Positions 43,967-52,653 of a stretch of DNA of 64,000 bases are shown in pieces. Position numbers and translations under genes: made by a program. The stretch comes from Parvicella tangerina (GTDB taxonomy: Bacteria; Bacteroidota; Bacteroidia; Flavobacteriales_D; Parvicellaceae): the NCBI RefSeq assembly GCF_907165195.1, contig NZ_OU015584.1:1798001-1862000 (forward strand). The letters run 5' to 3'. Positions within the stretch are counted from its first letter, which is position 1; the number at the start of each line of letters is the position of its first letter. Under the pieces are notes generated by a model. That model searched no databases. It was given only the letters and a program-made list of their open reading frames with translations, and had not been told where the DNA came from.

Positions 43967-46276
43967 GTGGAGGCAGTATATTGGACTAACCTTGGTTTTG
44001 TAATCCTTTGGATGGTAGGGTGGTGCTATGTAGCTCATCTTTTTTTAGCTACGCCTCATAAATTCAATTTTTGGAAACGAACGGGAATAAAAAAGAATGC
44101 GGTTAATTTAGCTGCGCTTATTGGTTTGTTGGTTGTTCCGTTCATTTGGGTCAACTTTCATCAGGACGATGGCTATTACGACTATAAGCGTAATCTTGAA
44201 AAAGTCATTGAAAATGGAGATGCAGGAGATGTCACCTCATTTCATAAGAAAGCGATTAAGCAGTTTCCTGATAATATCAGTGTAAATATCGAGTACATGA
44301 TGTTTGCTTCTAACTATGGGTTAAAGTCATGGCTAATTAAAAGAGCAGACTTCTATCAGGAACAAATAGCACAGGGCAATGAAACAGAGAAGTATCAATT
44401 GCTTTCTCATTTGGGTGCTATTTATACAGGTTTACAACGATTTGAGTATACCCACGGAAAAGTAAACCAAGAGTCGCTAATTGGGCTATACCACTTTTTA
44501 AATGCAGAAAAAGCATATAAGGACCTTGATCTGGAAGTAGCTCAAAAGGAGTTCATTCTGGCGCTGCAAGACGATGAATTGCAAGACCTGGCTTATGCGA
44601 GACTAGAAGGGATTTGGTGGAACTATTACACCATTGATGAATTGTCTGCGTATGCTTATGATATGGATATCTTCCCGCACATGCCTTTCAATTTGAGAAG
44701 AGAGATTTACATCAATGATGGTAGCTGGGGTTGGTATCTCTTCAACGGTATTTATCGAGACTTTTTCTCTGCTGATTTACCAGCTTATCTGGCCGTGAGT
44801 TTTTCCATGTTCGTGTGGTTGTTGTTCATTGCTCAGATCTTATTTATTGAAAGAAAACGTTGGAAGTTCATCGTGCCTTTATTTATTCTTGGGGCTGTCT
44901 TGCCCATTTTAGTTTATGTACTGAGTGATCTGTTAAGGTATGTCTACGGAGTGCTGGATATTCATCTCAAACATAATGATTTGTGGTATTGCATCATTAA
45001 TATTGGATTGGTTGAGGAATTGGTCAAGATGTTCCCATGGGTGATCTTTCTGTTTGCGTTTAGGAAGCACTTTCAGCGCCCGGTACATTATGTTCTTTTA
45101 CCAGTTATTTCGGCTTTAGGGTTTGCCTTTTCTGAGAATCTGATCTACGTGAATTCGAATGACTACGAACTGGTTTTCAGTAGAAGTGGGATAAGTTTGA
45201 TTGTCCACCTCACTTGTTCGGCAACTATAGGATATATGACCTGGCGGTCTAACCTGCAAAAAGGATGGTTGTTAAAAACTGGTTATGTTTTAGCAGGAAT
45301 TGGAATAGCGAGTGTTCTTCATGGTGTTTATGATTTTATCATCTTCAATGGAAGTTCATATCTCAATATTTTCACGCTGCTGGTAGCACTTCATTTGTTT
45401 ATACTTTTTACGAACAACACGATTAACTTCAGCGGAATTAAAGACAAGCAGGCAAATCGTCAGCTTAGGCGTTCTGGAGTTATTCTGCTAGTTGGGCTCA
45501 TCGCAACCTTCTTAATTCAGTACTTGATCATTGGTTGGCATTTCTCTCCCTCAGCAGCTAACATCATGTTCCATGCAAACATCATCATGGTATTGATCAC
45601 ATCAGGCTATTTGGTTGTCACCTTAAGTAGGGTGAGATTGAGGCCTGGAGTACTTTACAAATTCGCAATCGGAGATGTTTTTGGACAATTCTTAAAGACG
45701 AGTAAGGGAAGTTATATGGATGAAGTAGACTACACGGATTGGAAGTTTCGATTGTTTGCGCCAAAATCAAATCAGTTTGTTGGTCATCAACTTCCCGTTA
45801 CAGTAACTGCAATTAGAAGAGTAGTGGTTCAGGGAAATTTAAACTGGTGGTTAGTGTGCTTTGACGATCCGATTTATGTAGGTTCAAATGATAGCAATTT
45901 TGGACTTTTGAAGGCAAAAGAAAGTGATCAGGATCTTTATATGGATAAAGTAGAGGTAATGTTAATGATGATTCCCAACATGAATGAGTTCAATATAAGA
46001 GAAAAGCATCATAGTCGTGATTTTTATTACACTGATCGGGTTTATAGTAGACCATTAATAGTTGCCATGAACGATGAAATGAACGTGGAAGACCGTACAT
46101 CTTATGACCATCTTATCATGGCTAGCTTCTTAATAGTCTTGTTTTTGGTTTTCATTTTTTGGAGGGGAATCTTTGATGGTACTGCGTTCAACACAAGATC
46201 GTATCGAAGAATAGGAATAGGAATTTTGATGTTATTTGGGCTCGTCATCTTTTGGTTATACAAGAAGAGGAAATAA
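43967..46276 (+). CDS. PrsW-like intramembrane protease with large extensions (769 aa)
   Basis: The start is a GTG 6 nt after the peptidase gene. The N-terminal part has two membrane helices and a cytosolic or periplasmic helical domain (about 85-245). Helices from about 280 on carry the PrsW signatures: E-E in GLVEELVKMFPW, FSENLIY and VLHGVYDF, which supply putative metal or active-site residues. A soluble segment (about 540-700) and a final membrane helix pair follow. PrsW cleaves an anti-sigma factor in Bacillus; the substrate here is unknown. Pairing with an exported cysteine peptidase suggests a joint proteolytic role. Confidence 0.75.
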   Translation: MEAVYWTNLGFVILWMVGWCYVAHLFLATPHKFNFWKRTGIKKNAVNLAALIGLLVVPFIWVNFHQDDGYYDYKRNLEKVIENGDAGDVTSFHKKAIKQFPDNISVNIEYMMFASNYGLKSWLIKRADFYQEQIAQGNETEKYQLLSHLGAIYTGLQRFEYTHGKVNQESLIGLYHFLNAEKAYKDLDLEVAQKEFILALQDDELQDLAYARLEGIWWNYYTIDELSAYAYDMDIFPHMPFNLRREIYINDGSWGWYLFNGIYRDFFSADLPAYLAVSFSMFVWLLFIAQILFIERKRWKFIVPLFILGAVLPILVYVLSDLLRYVYGVLDIHLKHNDLWYCIINIGLVEELVKMFPWVIFLFAFRKHFQRPVHYVLLPVISALGFAFSENLIYVNSNDYELVFSRSGISLIVHLTCSATIGYMTWRSNLQKGWLLKTGYVLAGIGIASVLHGVYDFIIFNGSSYLNIFTLLVALHLFILFTNNTINFSGIKDKQANRQLRRSGVILLVGLIATFLIQYLIIGWHFSPSAANIMFHANIIMVLITSGYLVVTLSRVRLRPGVLYKFAIGDVFGQFLKTSKGSYMDEVDYTDWKFRLFAPKSNQFVGHQLPVTVTAIRRVVVQGNLNWWLVCFDDPIYVGSNDSNFGLLKAKESDQDLYMDKVEVMLMMIPNMNEFNIREKHHSRDFYYTDRVYSRPLIVAMNDEMNVEDRTSYDHLIMASFLIVLFLVFIFWRGIFDGTAFNTRSYRRIGIGILMLFGLVIFWLYKKRK

Positions 46277-46409
46277 TCTAGAGTGTAATACATTCGTTAA
46301 TGTATTCGTATTGAGGTGAAATTAGCTGTGAAAAAAACGAGAATCCAGTAAGGTAATTATCCTGTAATAGAGATTTTCACTTTAACACTATTCAAGACCG
46401 TTTGTAAAA

Positions 46410-46424
46410 TATGGTGTAACCATA
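46410..46424. promoter_or_regulatory. Palindromic operator candidate upstream of phhA leader
   Basis: TATGGT-GTA-ACCATA is a perfect 6-bp inverted repeat with a 3-nt centre. It lies 14-28 nt upstream of the -7 box, overlapping the -33 position, where no TTG is present. An activator binding here could replace a weak -33 element. Confidence 0.4.
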
Positions 46425-46438
46425 AATAAAAACAGTCG

Positions 46439-46446
46439 TATATTTG
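46439..46446 (+). promoter_or_regulatory. -7 box of the phh operon
   Basis: TATATTTG fits TAnnTTTG. It ends 4 nt before the leader peptide ATG, so the transcript should begin at or within a few bases of that AUG. Confidence 0.6.
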
Positions 46447-46450
46447 AACT

Positions 46451-46495
46451 ATGAATTTTAACAACAATACCTATTATTATTTCTTGTCCAACTAG
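46451..46495 (+). CDS. Tyr/Phe leader peptide of the phenylalanine hydroxylase operon (14 aa)
   Basis: The frame reads MNFNNNTYYYFLSN, stop, with three Tyr codons followed by Phe. Directly after the stop codon, GGTCAGG (46495-46501) repeats the 3' arm of the downstream terminator and can pair with its 5' arm. A ribosome stalled at the Tyr codons leaves this segment free; a ribosome at the stop codon covers it. This is the arrangement of amino-acid-responsive attenuation, and tyrosine is the product of the downstream enzyme. Confidence 0.8.
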   Translation: MNFNNNTYYYFLSN

Positions 46496-46535
46496 GTCAG
46501 GAGTTAATTTTGGTATTCAATATATTATTAACACG

Positions 46536-46570
46536 AGCCCTGATCAATTTGGTCAGGGCTTTTTATTTTT
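46536..46570 (+). terminator. Attenuator terminator before phhA
   Basis: AGCCCTGATC pairs with GGTCAGGGCT (10 bp, one G-U, 5-nt loop), followed by TTTTATTTTT. It ends 6 nt before the phhA ATG, so it can only serve as a premature terminator of this operon. The competing antiterminator pairs 46495-46501 with 46539-46545 (7 bp, one G-U). Confidence 0.85.
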
Positions 46571-46576
46571 AAGAAT

Positions 46577-47305
46577 ATGAGACAAGAATACGACAAGTAC
46601 ACCGCAGAAGACATGAAGGTCTGGAGGACGCTGTTCGAGAGACAAATCGAAAATCTTCAAGGCAAGGCATGTAGTGATTACCTGCAGTGTCTGGAGGAAA
46701 TGTCAGGAGTTTTGAATGCGGATAAAATTCCTAACTTTGAAGAACTCAACGCCTGGTTATTAGGCCAGACAGGGTGGCAGATTGAAGTAGTTCCAGGAAT
46801 GATCCCTGTGGACGAATTCTTCGAGTTGCTGAGTCAGAAGAAGTTTTGTTCCAGTACTTGGCTGAGGTCGTGGGAGCAATTAGATTACCTGGATGAACCA
46901 GATATGTTTCATGATATATTCGGGCACGTTCCTTTGCTAGCCAATCCTGTCTTTTCAGAATTCGTTTTAGAATTTGCTAAAATGGGAAAAGAGGCGATAG
47001 GTGATGAAGAAAAATTGATCCAATTACAGCGCTTATACTGGTTTACCATAGAGTTTGGTTTGATGAGAGAGAGGGGGGAACTAAAGATCTATGGAGCGGG
47101 GATCATGTCAAGCTTTGGTGAAAGTAAAACCTCTATCGCAGAAGACATGACGCATCATGCTTACGATATTCAGACTATTCTGAACAAGCATTTTGTAAAC
47201 AATGAGCCACAGACGGAGTACTTTGTAATTAATTCTTTAGAACAGTTGTATGAATCTATTTTAGATTTGAAGAGAAATTCTAACTTAGCAGAAAAGATGA
47301 GCTAA
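46577..47305 (+). CDS. phhA: Phenylalanine 4-monooxygenase
   Basis: This iron- and tetrahydropterin-dependent aromatic hydroxylase (242 aa) converts phenylalanine to tyrosine. The iron ligands are visible as His-His in MFHDIFGHVPLL (about 112 and 117) and Glu in WFTIEFGL (about 159). It lacks an N-terminal ACT regulatory domain, as bacterial forms do. The operon also contains the pterin-recycling phhB, two genes downstream. An upstream Tyr/Phe leader suggests induction when charged tRNA-Tyr is scarce, so a biosynthetic rather than purely degradative role is likely. Confidence 0.95.
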   Translation: MRQEYDKYTAEDMKVWRTLFERQIENLQGKACSDYLQCLEEMSGVLNADKIPNFEELNAWLLGQTGWQIEVVPGMIPVDEFFELLSQKKFCSSTWLRSWEQLDYLDEPDMFHDIFGHVPLLANPVFSEFVLEFAKMGKEAIGDEEKLIQLQRLYWFTIEFGLMRERGELKIYGAGIMSSFGESKTSIAEDMTHHAYDIQTILNKHFVNNEPQTEYFVINSLEQLYESILDLKRNSNLAEKMS

Positions 47306-48066
47306 TGAGAGTATTGTTACTTGTGATGTTGACGTTAGTCAGTATCATTTGTTATACGCAAATTGAGGATCCCGCGGACTATTCTTTGCAAGAAGAGTCG
47401 AAACTGAAAAACCGAATAAAAATAGGCCTGGCAGAGGCTTTTGCTGGTGAACTATTCTACAGTTATGAAAGAAGGTTCGGTGATCATATCTGGGGTGAAT
47501 TTGGTATCGGATTGACAAATTTGTATTTCGGAGAATGGTTTCTGCTAAAAAGTGAGAGATTTACTGACGAGATCGCTCCTGTAGATTTTGATTCGCCCAT
47601 CCAAAACAGATATGGAAAAATGGCTAAGTTCGGTATTACTTTCGTGACTCGCGAAGAGGAGAGTAGTGCAATTTATGGTACAGTTTATTTTGGAGGAGAG
47701 TTTGATTACAAGGAGTTTCGATTTTCCCAGTTACAGAAAGTTGATGGATTAGCAAAAGATAATTATGGCGATGAACAACTTTGGTTAACTAATACTTTTT
47801 ACGGAATTCGGGCAAAGGCTGGAGCGAATCTTTACTTTGGAGCATTTAGAAATAAAAGAGGAAAGTTAAGGTCTTATGGTTTAGATTATAGCGTTGGCCT
47901 TGGACTGGCATATCTGCAAATTCAGCGATATGATGAAGAAGAAACAGTGACTCCATCAATGACAATTCAAAATAGAGATGAATACTCATACACCTACGCA
48001 AGTAATCTAGTGACCAAGGTTCGTCCTACATTCCACGTGAGCATTAAATTTTTCTATTCTTTATGA
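47305..48066 (+). CDS. Secreted beta-rich protein in the phh operon (253 aa)
   Basis: A signal peptide (MRVLLLVMLTLVSIICYTQI) is followed by a protein with alternating beta-strand character (ELFYSYERRFGDHIWGEFGI; TVYFGGEFDYKEFRF) ending in FHVSIKFFYSL. A terminal aromatic strand is typical of outer-membrane beta-barrels. It overlaps phhA by 1 nt and phhB by 4 nt, so it is translationally coupled to both. A link between an outer-membrane protein and phenylalanine hydroxylation is not known to me. Confidence 0.6.
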   Translation: MRVLLLVMLTLVSIICYTQIEDPADYSLQEESKLKNRIKIGLAEAFAGELFYSYERRFGDHIWGEFGIGLTNLYFGEWFLLKSERFTDEIAPVDFDSPIQNRYGKMAKFGITFVTREEESSAIYGTVYFGGEFDYKEFRFSQLQKVDGLAKDNYGDEQLWLTNTFYGIRAKAGANLYFGAFRNKRGKLRSYGLDYSVGLGLAYLQIQRYDEEETVTPSMTIQNRDEYSYTYASNLVTKVRPTFHVSIKFFYSL

Positions 48067-48311
48067 TAAGCTGGAAAGTTAAAAACGATTATTTAGTCAA
48101 AACCTTTGAGCTATCATCCTTCACCGAATGTGTGGATCTATTGAATGAAGTAACTGATATTGCTGAAGAATTACAACATCACCCAGATGTTTCTATTAAG
48201 GATTATAAGTATATCACATTTAAGTTGAGGACGCATGATGCAGATGCTGTTACTGATCAGGATTGGCAGTTGGCAAAAGCAATAGATGATCTCCAAAGGA
48301 GTCTTTCGTAG
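48063..48311 (+). CDS. phhB: Pterin-4a-carbinolamine dehydratase
   Basis: This 82-aa protein has the family signature: an N-terminal W-K, then AEELQHHPDVSIKDYKYIT and LRTHDADAVTDQDWQLAKAID. It dehydrates the hydroxylated pterin released by PhhA so it can be reduced again. It overlaps the preceding gene by 4 nt. Its presence confirms the assignment of phhA. Confidence 0.93.
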   Translation: MISWKVKNDYLVKTFELSSFTECVDLLNEVTDIAEELQHHPDVSIKDYKYITFKLRTHDADAVTDQDWQLAKAIDDLQRSLS

Positions 48312-48385
48312 TCTCTAATCCACTATTCGTTAAACCGCAAAAAGAGTTGAAGCGATAATACAAAACCGTTCAATTCTTGTGATAA

Positions 48386-49090
48386 CTACCAGGGATTAGT
48401 TGCCCAAACAGCGGCATCTGGAATAAACCCAACATCATTCATTTTGAGCATAGCAACAACCGTATGGGCAATTTGCTCTGGTTTTAGTTTTTTCTCTATG
48501 TTTTGAGGAGTCCAACCCATTTTTTCATAAAAAGGAGTGATCACTTCGCTCGGATTAACTTGCATTACTCGAACATTGTGAGGTCTGAGTTCTGCACGCC
48601 AACATTCGGTTAGTCCGGAAACAGCAAACTTACTAGCAACATAAGAAGAACCTTTTGCAAATCCTTTTAAAGCTGCAGTGGAACCTATATTAATGATGTT
48701 GCCGTAATCGTTTTCCTTGAAGATCTTAGCAGCTTCTTTGCCAGCTAAGAACAACCCTTTTACGTTAATTTCCCAAACTTTCTGAAAATCTTTAACATCA
48801 GTATTGGCTAATTCCTCAAAAGTTCCACCAATACCAGCATTGTTGATCAAAACATTAACGGTGTCCATTTCTTTAACGGCATAATCGAATAAACGGATTA
48901 CATCTTGCTCGTTACTAACATCTGCAGCTATTCCTTTTGAGCCTAATGTAGCGTATGCTTTACCTACGGTTTCCTCATTTCTTCCGCATATAACAACTTC
49001 TGCTCCCTCTTTAAGTAATTGGCTGGCAATTTCATATCCAATTCCAGTAGTGCCTCCAGTGATAATGGCTTTTACATTTTTGATTTCCAT
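48386..49090 (-). CDS. Short-chain dehydrogenase/reductase
   Basis: A classical SDR of 234 aa: cofactor-binding TGGTTGIGYEIA, structural NNAGIGG, catalytic Ser in NIGSTAALK and Tyr-x3-Lys in SSYVASKF. It resembles FabG/3-oxoacyl reductases in layout, but the residues after the active site do not decide the substrate. It is monocistronic and convergent with phhB. Confidence 0.9.
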   Translation of the reverse strand: MEIKNVKAIITGGTTGIGYEIASQLLKEGAEVVICGRNEETVGKAYATLGSKGIAADVSNEQDVIRLFDYAVKEMDTVNVLINNAGIGGTFEELANTDVKDFQKVWEINVKGLFLAGKEAAKIFKENDYGNIINIGSTAALKGFAKGSSYVASKFAVSGLTECWRAELRPHNVRVMQVNPSEVITPFYEKMGWTPQNIEKKLKPEQIAHTVVAMLKMNDVGFIPDAAVWATNPW

Positions 49091-49202
49091 GGGTTTCTTT
49101 TTTTTGCAATGTTATCCATTTTATGGACTATTCGGTAAAATCTATATAGTATTCTAAATTCATATTTTAGGCTGAACCATTCAGACTTCAATTTGTTTTA
49201 AA

Positions 49203-49748
49203 GTGGTGAGGACATTGTTTTTAACCCTTTTACTTATGCTTGCTGCTTGCTCCACAGATAAACCAGAAGGCTATCGTTTTAATGAACAATCATTAGATGA
49301 TTGGAACATCATAAATGATAGGGTAATGGGTGGGAAGTCAGAAGGTGATTTTAACCTTTTAGAAAATGGAGTAGGAGCGTTCTCTGGTTTTGTCTCATTA
49401 GAAAATAACGGAGGTTTTACCATGGTGTCAAATCGAAAGGTTGCTTGGGCTGTTAGACCAGACGAGCGGTTACGGATTAAGTTGAAAGGAGATGGTAAGG
49501 AATATCAGTTTAGAGTTAGAGCTGATAAAGGAACATATTACTCTTAAGTTTATACGTTCAAGACTTCAGGTCAGTGGGAGACAATTGATATACCATTGAA
49601 AAGTATGCGAGCATCTTGGCGAGGTATGAAGCAGGATATACCAAATTTTGATCAAAATAGTATCGAAGAGATTGCATTCTTAATTGGGAATAAAAAAACA
49701 GCATCATTTAGGTTATTGATCGAGTCAATTGAGGTGGTTAATGGATAA
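49203..49748 (+). pseudogene. CIA30-family lipoprotein interrupted by one in-frame stop
   Basis: The frame starts at GTG with a lipoprotein signal ending LLMLAAC. A CIA30 (NDUFAF1-like) domain follows (WNIINDRVMGGKSEGDF, YQFRVRADKGTYYS). A TAA at 49545-49547 stops the frame, but the same frame continues with VYTFKTSGQWETIDIPLKSM, PNFDQNSIEEIAFLIGNKK and IESIEVVNG to a final stop at 49746-49748. Relatives have a Tyr at the stop position (YYSYxYTF), so a single TAT/TAC to TAA change explains it. It is either a recent nonsense mutation or a sequence error. Confidence 0.8.
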
Positions 49749-49761
49749 CCTGTCGAGGTTT

Positions 49762-50895
49762 TTAAGCTTTAATTAAAACCCCAACCTTCTCTATAATCAC
49801 GTCCACATTAACAAGATTATCAAAATGCTTAGAAAGGATATCTTTACGTTTATTTAGGTCTACTTCTTCGAAAGAAAGGCTAAACAAACGGTCCAATTCT
49901 TTCATCCACTCTTGAGGTGTATTAGCAACACTACAAAGCGATTCTAAGCCAGTATTTTCAACCATCTCATTATTTACTAGGGCAAACCTTCCTTTGTATA
50001 GAGCAGAAAGCATCTTCAACTTAATACCCGTAGGTTGAAAAGTGGGTAGAACATTCACATGCGCATCAGCAATCAATTGTTCTAAGTGCTCCACAGAAAT
50101 GTTGGCTCTCATTTCAACGTTTTTGAATTGCGAAGCTAATTGCAATAACTCGGGTGGGGGATTAGACCCTGCAATGATCAGATAATACTCCGGCTTGTGT
50201 GCGAAAACTTCTTCGATCAGAAAGGTAGCTGCTTCTACATTTTCACCCACGGCCATGTTGCCATGGTAGAGTGCAAAATCTCCCTTGCCGATGGAAGTCG
50301 TTACTTTTTCACCGCTATGAAAAGCTGGAAGTAAGGTAGCGTTACCGTATTTTTCGTTGAAGTAATCTTGGTCGTTTGGTGAGATAGAGAACAGTCCATC
50401 TGCCTTAGTAAGGATCTCTTCGTATTTCTCCAGTTTAGCCGCTTCCCACTTGAAGTACTGTCGCTTGGTTAGGCTCTTTTCCACTTTAGCTAAACCGTTG
50501 TAGTAATCGTGCTCTACGTTATGCGTACGCACAAAGATTTGACGATCACTTGGTTTTAGTGAATCAATGATCCAGCAGTTATGCAATCCTTCGATGATGA
50601 TCGGAAGGTGATCTTGCTTTAGGCGATCCAACAAGTCAGCATTTGCTCTAGAGGCAACGATATACGGCTCGCTCTTTAAGAAGTTCAGTTTGTTCTCATC
50701 TCTACGATAGTAAGAAACACTTGAACAGATCTTGTTCAATTCTTCCTGTTCACCTCTTCCGTACTCAAAACAGTGCAGGTGTACCCCCACTCCTTTAGCA
50801 TGCAATGCTTTAATCTTATAGTAAACATCAACGACACCTCCATAATTGGGAGGAAACGGTACGTCAAAAGATATCAAGTGTAGCTCCTGTTTCAA
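49762..50895 (-). CDS. Glycosyltransferase, GT-B type
   Basis: This 377-aa protein begins with a glycosyltransferase N-lobe (FDVPFPPNYGGVVDVYYKI, HLHCFEYG) and has a C-lobe with YHGNMAVGENV, IIAGSNPP and HVNVLPTFQPTGIKLKMLSA. These are features of family 4-like nucleotide-sugar transferases. It overlaps the next glycosyltransferase gene by 4 nt. The two probably add sugars to a surface polysaccharide. Confidence 0.8.
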   Translation of the reverse strand: MKQELHLISFDVPFPPNYGGVVDVYYKIKALHAKGVGVHLHCFEYGRGEQEELNKICSSVSYYRRDENKLNFLKSEPYIVASRANADLLDRLKQDHLPIIIEGLHNCWIIDSLKPSDRQIFVRTHNVEHDYYNGLAKVEKSLTKRQYFKWEAAKLEKYEEILTKADGLFSISPNDQDYFNEKYGNATLLPAFHSGEKVTTSIGKGDFALYHGNMAVGENVEAATFLIEEVFAHKPEYYLIIAGSNPPPELLQLASQFKNVEMRANISVEHLEQLIADAHVNVLPTFQPTGIKLKMLSALYKGRFALVNNEMVENTGLESLCSVANTPQEWMKELDRLFSLSFEEVDLNKRKDILSKHFDNLVNVDVIIEKVGVLIKA

Positions 50896-52010
50896 TGGTT
50901 GGTAAGGTTTTTATACGTCTCTATCAACTTAATGACTTCGTTTTCCCATGAAAGTTGCCCAGAGGCAGTGGCGATTTTCTGGTTCAGCTCGTCTTTGTTT
51001 ACGTTGCAAAGATACGTATTAATGGTTTCTGCCATTACTAACGGGTCGTGATTCGGAATTATTGCACCTACTTCATACTTTTCGATGATCTTTTTGATCT
51101 CGATGATATTGCTTGAGATCACGGGAATTCCAGCACGGATATAATCGAAGACTTTATTGGGTAAACTGAACTTATAGTTGATATTGGTATCCTTGTCTAA
51201 GGTCAGTCCAGCATCTGCAATCTGTGTGTAACGCATCATCTCCTCGTAAGGTAACTTTCCGAAGAATAGGATCTTGTCTTTCAGGTCGGGTTGAGCTGCT
51301 CTAGCTTTCAATACGTTGATCACATCACCGCTTCCGATGATCATCAACTTGCAGTTGTCCAAGTGTACCATCGCTTCGAGCATTTCTTCGGCTCCCCGAT
51401 CTACGTTGATGCCAGCTCCTTGAAGAACGAGTAGTTTAATGTTCGGATCATCAGTCACGGAGTCACGCTCAATAGGTGAGGGTAGTTCCTGCTGAAAGGG
51501 AATGTTTCGCATCACATGCGGACGCTTTCCATAATCCTGATAGTACAATTCTGCGATAGAATCATTAACAGTGAATACGTGTTTTAATTTCGGGAAAATC
51601 CAGTTTTCCAGTTTAGTCCAAGTTTTCTTAACGAAAGCGCGATGCTGTATTTCAGGAACTCCCGTGAAGTATTCATGGCTGTCATAAACAATCGGAATGC
51701 CCTTTAGTTTACTGATTAAGTAATTCGCCAGTAACGTATCTAGATCATTCGCATGCACAATGTCTACCTTTCGAAAGAGTAAGAACAGGAATAAACGAAT
51801 GTTGTAGAACGCGTAGAACAAAGCTCCTGAAGTAAAGAATAAGCGCATTCGATGCGTGGCATAGTCTCTTTTGAGTGGTCTGCTGTCCTTTAACTTTCTA
51901 CCCACTAAATGGATTTCGTATCCTTGCTGATGTAGTGAGGTACACACCTTGTGGACACGCTGATCACTGGATAGGTCGTTGATTACGGATATGTAGACTT
52001 TTTTGCTCAT
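50892..52010 (-). CDS. Glycosyltransferase family 4-like protein
   Basis: 372 aa with a GT-B layout: VINDLSSDQRVHKVCTSLHQ, VHANDLDTLLANY and DSHEYFTGVPEIQ in the N-lobe; LVLQGAGINVDRGAEEMLEA and FSLPNKVFDYIRAGIPVISS in the C-lobe with the E/D-x7-E-like donor site. It is the first gene of a two-gene operon and lies next to REP-like repeats. Confidence 0.85.
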   Translation of the reverse strand: MSKKVYISVINDLSSDQRVHKVCTSLHQQGYEIHLVGRKLKDSRPLKRDYATHRMRLFFTSGALFYAFYNIRLFLFLLFRKVDIVHANDLDTLLANYLISKLKGIPIVYDSHEYFTGVPEIQHRAFVKKTWTKLENWIFPKLKHVFTVNDSIAELYYQDYGKRPHVMRNIPFQQELPSPIERDSVTDDPNIKLLVLQGAGINVDRGAEEMLEAMVHLDNCKLMIIGSGDVINVLKARAAQPDLKDKILFFGKLPYEEMMRYTQIADAGLTLDKDTNINYKFSLPNKVFDYIRAGIPVISSNIIEIKKIIEKYEVGAIIPNHDPLVMAETINTYLCNVNKDELNQKIATASGQLSWENEVIKLIETYKNLTNH

Positions 52011-52050
52011 TAATCGCGAATGCGAATATAACGAGGTTTTGTCAAACAGA

Positions 52051-52313
52051 TTGTCATCTCGACCGTAGTGGAGAGATCTTTTTCTGGTAGGGACAATTTA
52101 AATTATGAGTTAAAGATTTCTCGACTACGTTGCCACTCCGCTCGAAATGACAATTAGTAAGTGTCATCTCGACCGCAGTGGAGAGATCTTTTTGTTATTG
52201 GAATATTTGTGCTTGGAATATAGAGATTTCTCGATTCCACTGCGTTTCACTCGAAATGAAAAGTTAAAAAGAGTTATTTCGATCCGTTAGTTGAGGGAAG
52301 AGATCTTTCTATT
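52051..52313. repeat. REP-like palindromic repeats, left cluster
   Basis: Two full units (52051-52153, 52162-52260) and one half unit (52272-52313). Each has a left arm TGTCATCTCGACCGnAGTGG then AGAGATCTTT and a right arm AGATTTCTCGA...CTCGAAATGACA, which are imperfect reverse complements of each other and could fold into a ~100-nt hairpin. Confidence 0.8.
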
Positions 52314-52339
52314 AAAAGGAAGATGCTTAAATTGCAAAT

Positions 52340-52651
52340 GTGAAACCTACAGGAACGCACAATTACTTTGTATATATTCTAACCAATAAGAACAAAACAG
52401 TTCTATATGTTGGAGTAACGGAAGACTTAAAGGAGCGATTGTATTATCATCAAAATCCTATCTCAGAGCATAATCGAATACCGTTTACTACAAAGTACGC
52501 TTGTTATTATCTCGTTTATTTTGAACGATTTGAAGATGTTTCACAAGCCATTGATCGTGAAAAGCAAATCAAGAAATGGAGCAGGACGAAAAAAGAGTCT
52601 TTGATTAACGCTACAAATCCGGAATGGAGATTCCTCAATGATGAAATATAA
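52340..52651 (+). CDS. GIY-YIG family endonuclease (single domain)
   Basis: The start is GTG (MKPTGTHNYFVYILTNKNKT). The catalytic module is visible: YFVYILTN (the GIY equivalent), LYVGVTEDLKERLYYH with the catalytic Arg and Tyr, and a later Glu in AIDREKQIKKWSR. It is 103 aa, typical of UPF0213/YhbQ-like nucleases. It is placed between two clusters of REP-like palindromes, the third repeat on the left being a half unit. The arrangement is reminiscent of transposase-REP associations, so the nuclease could be involved in spread of the repeats. Confidence 0.85.
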   Translation: MKPTGTHNYFVYILTNKNKTVLYVGVTEDLKERLYYHQNPISEHNRIPFTTKYACYYLVYFERFEDVSQAIDREKQIKKWSRTKKESLINATNPEWRFLNDEI

Positions 52652-52653
52652 GC

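Noticed and set aside
46287-46306. Inverted repeat AATACATT-cgtt-AATGTATT as terminator of the PrsW-like gene
   Set aside because: The stem is A/T-only and is not followed by a T-run, so it is too weak to call.
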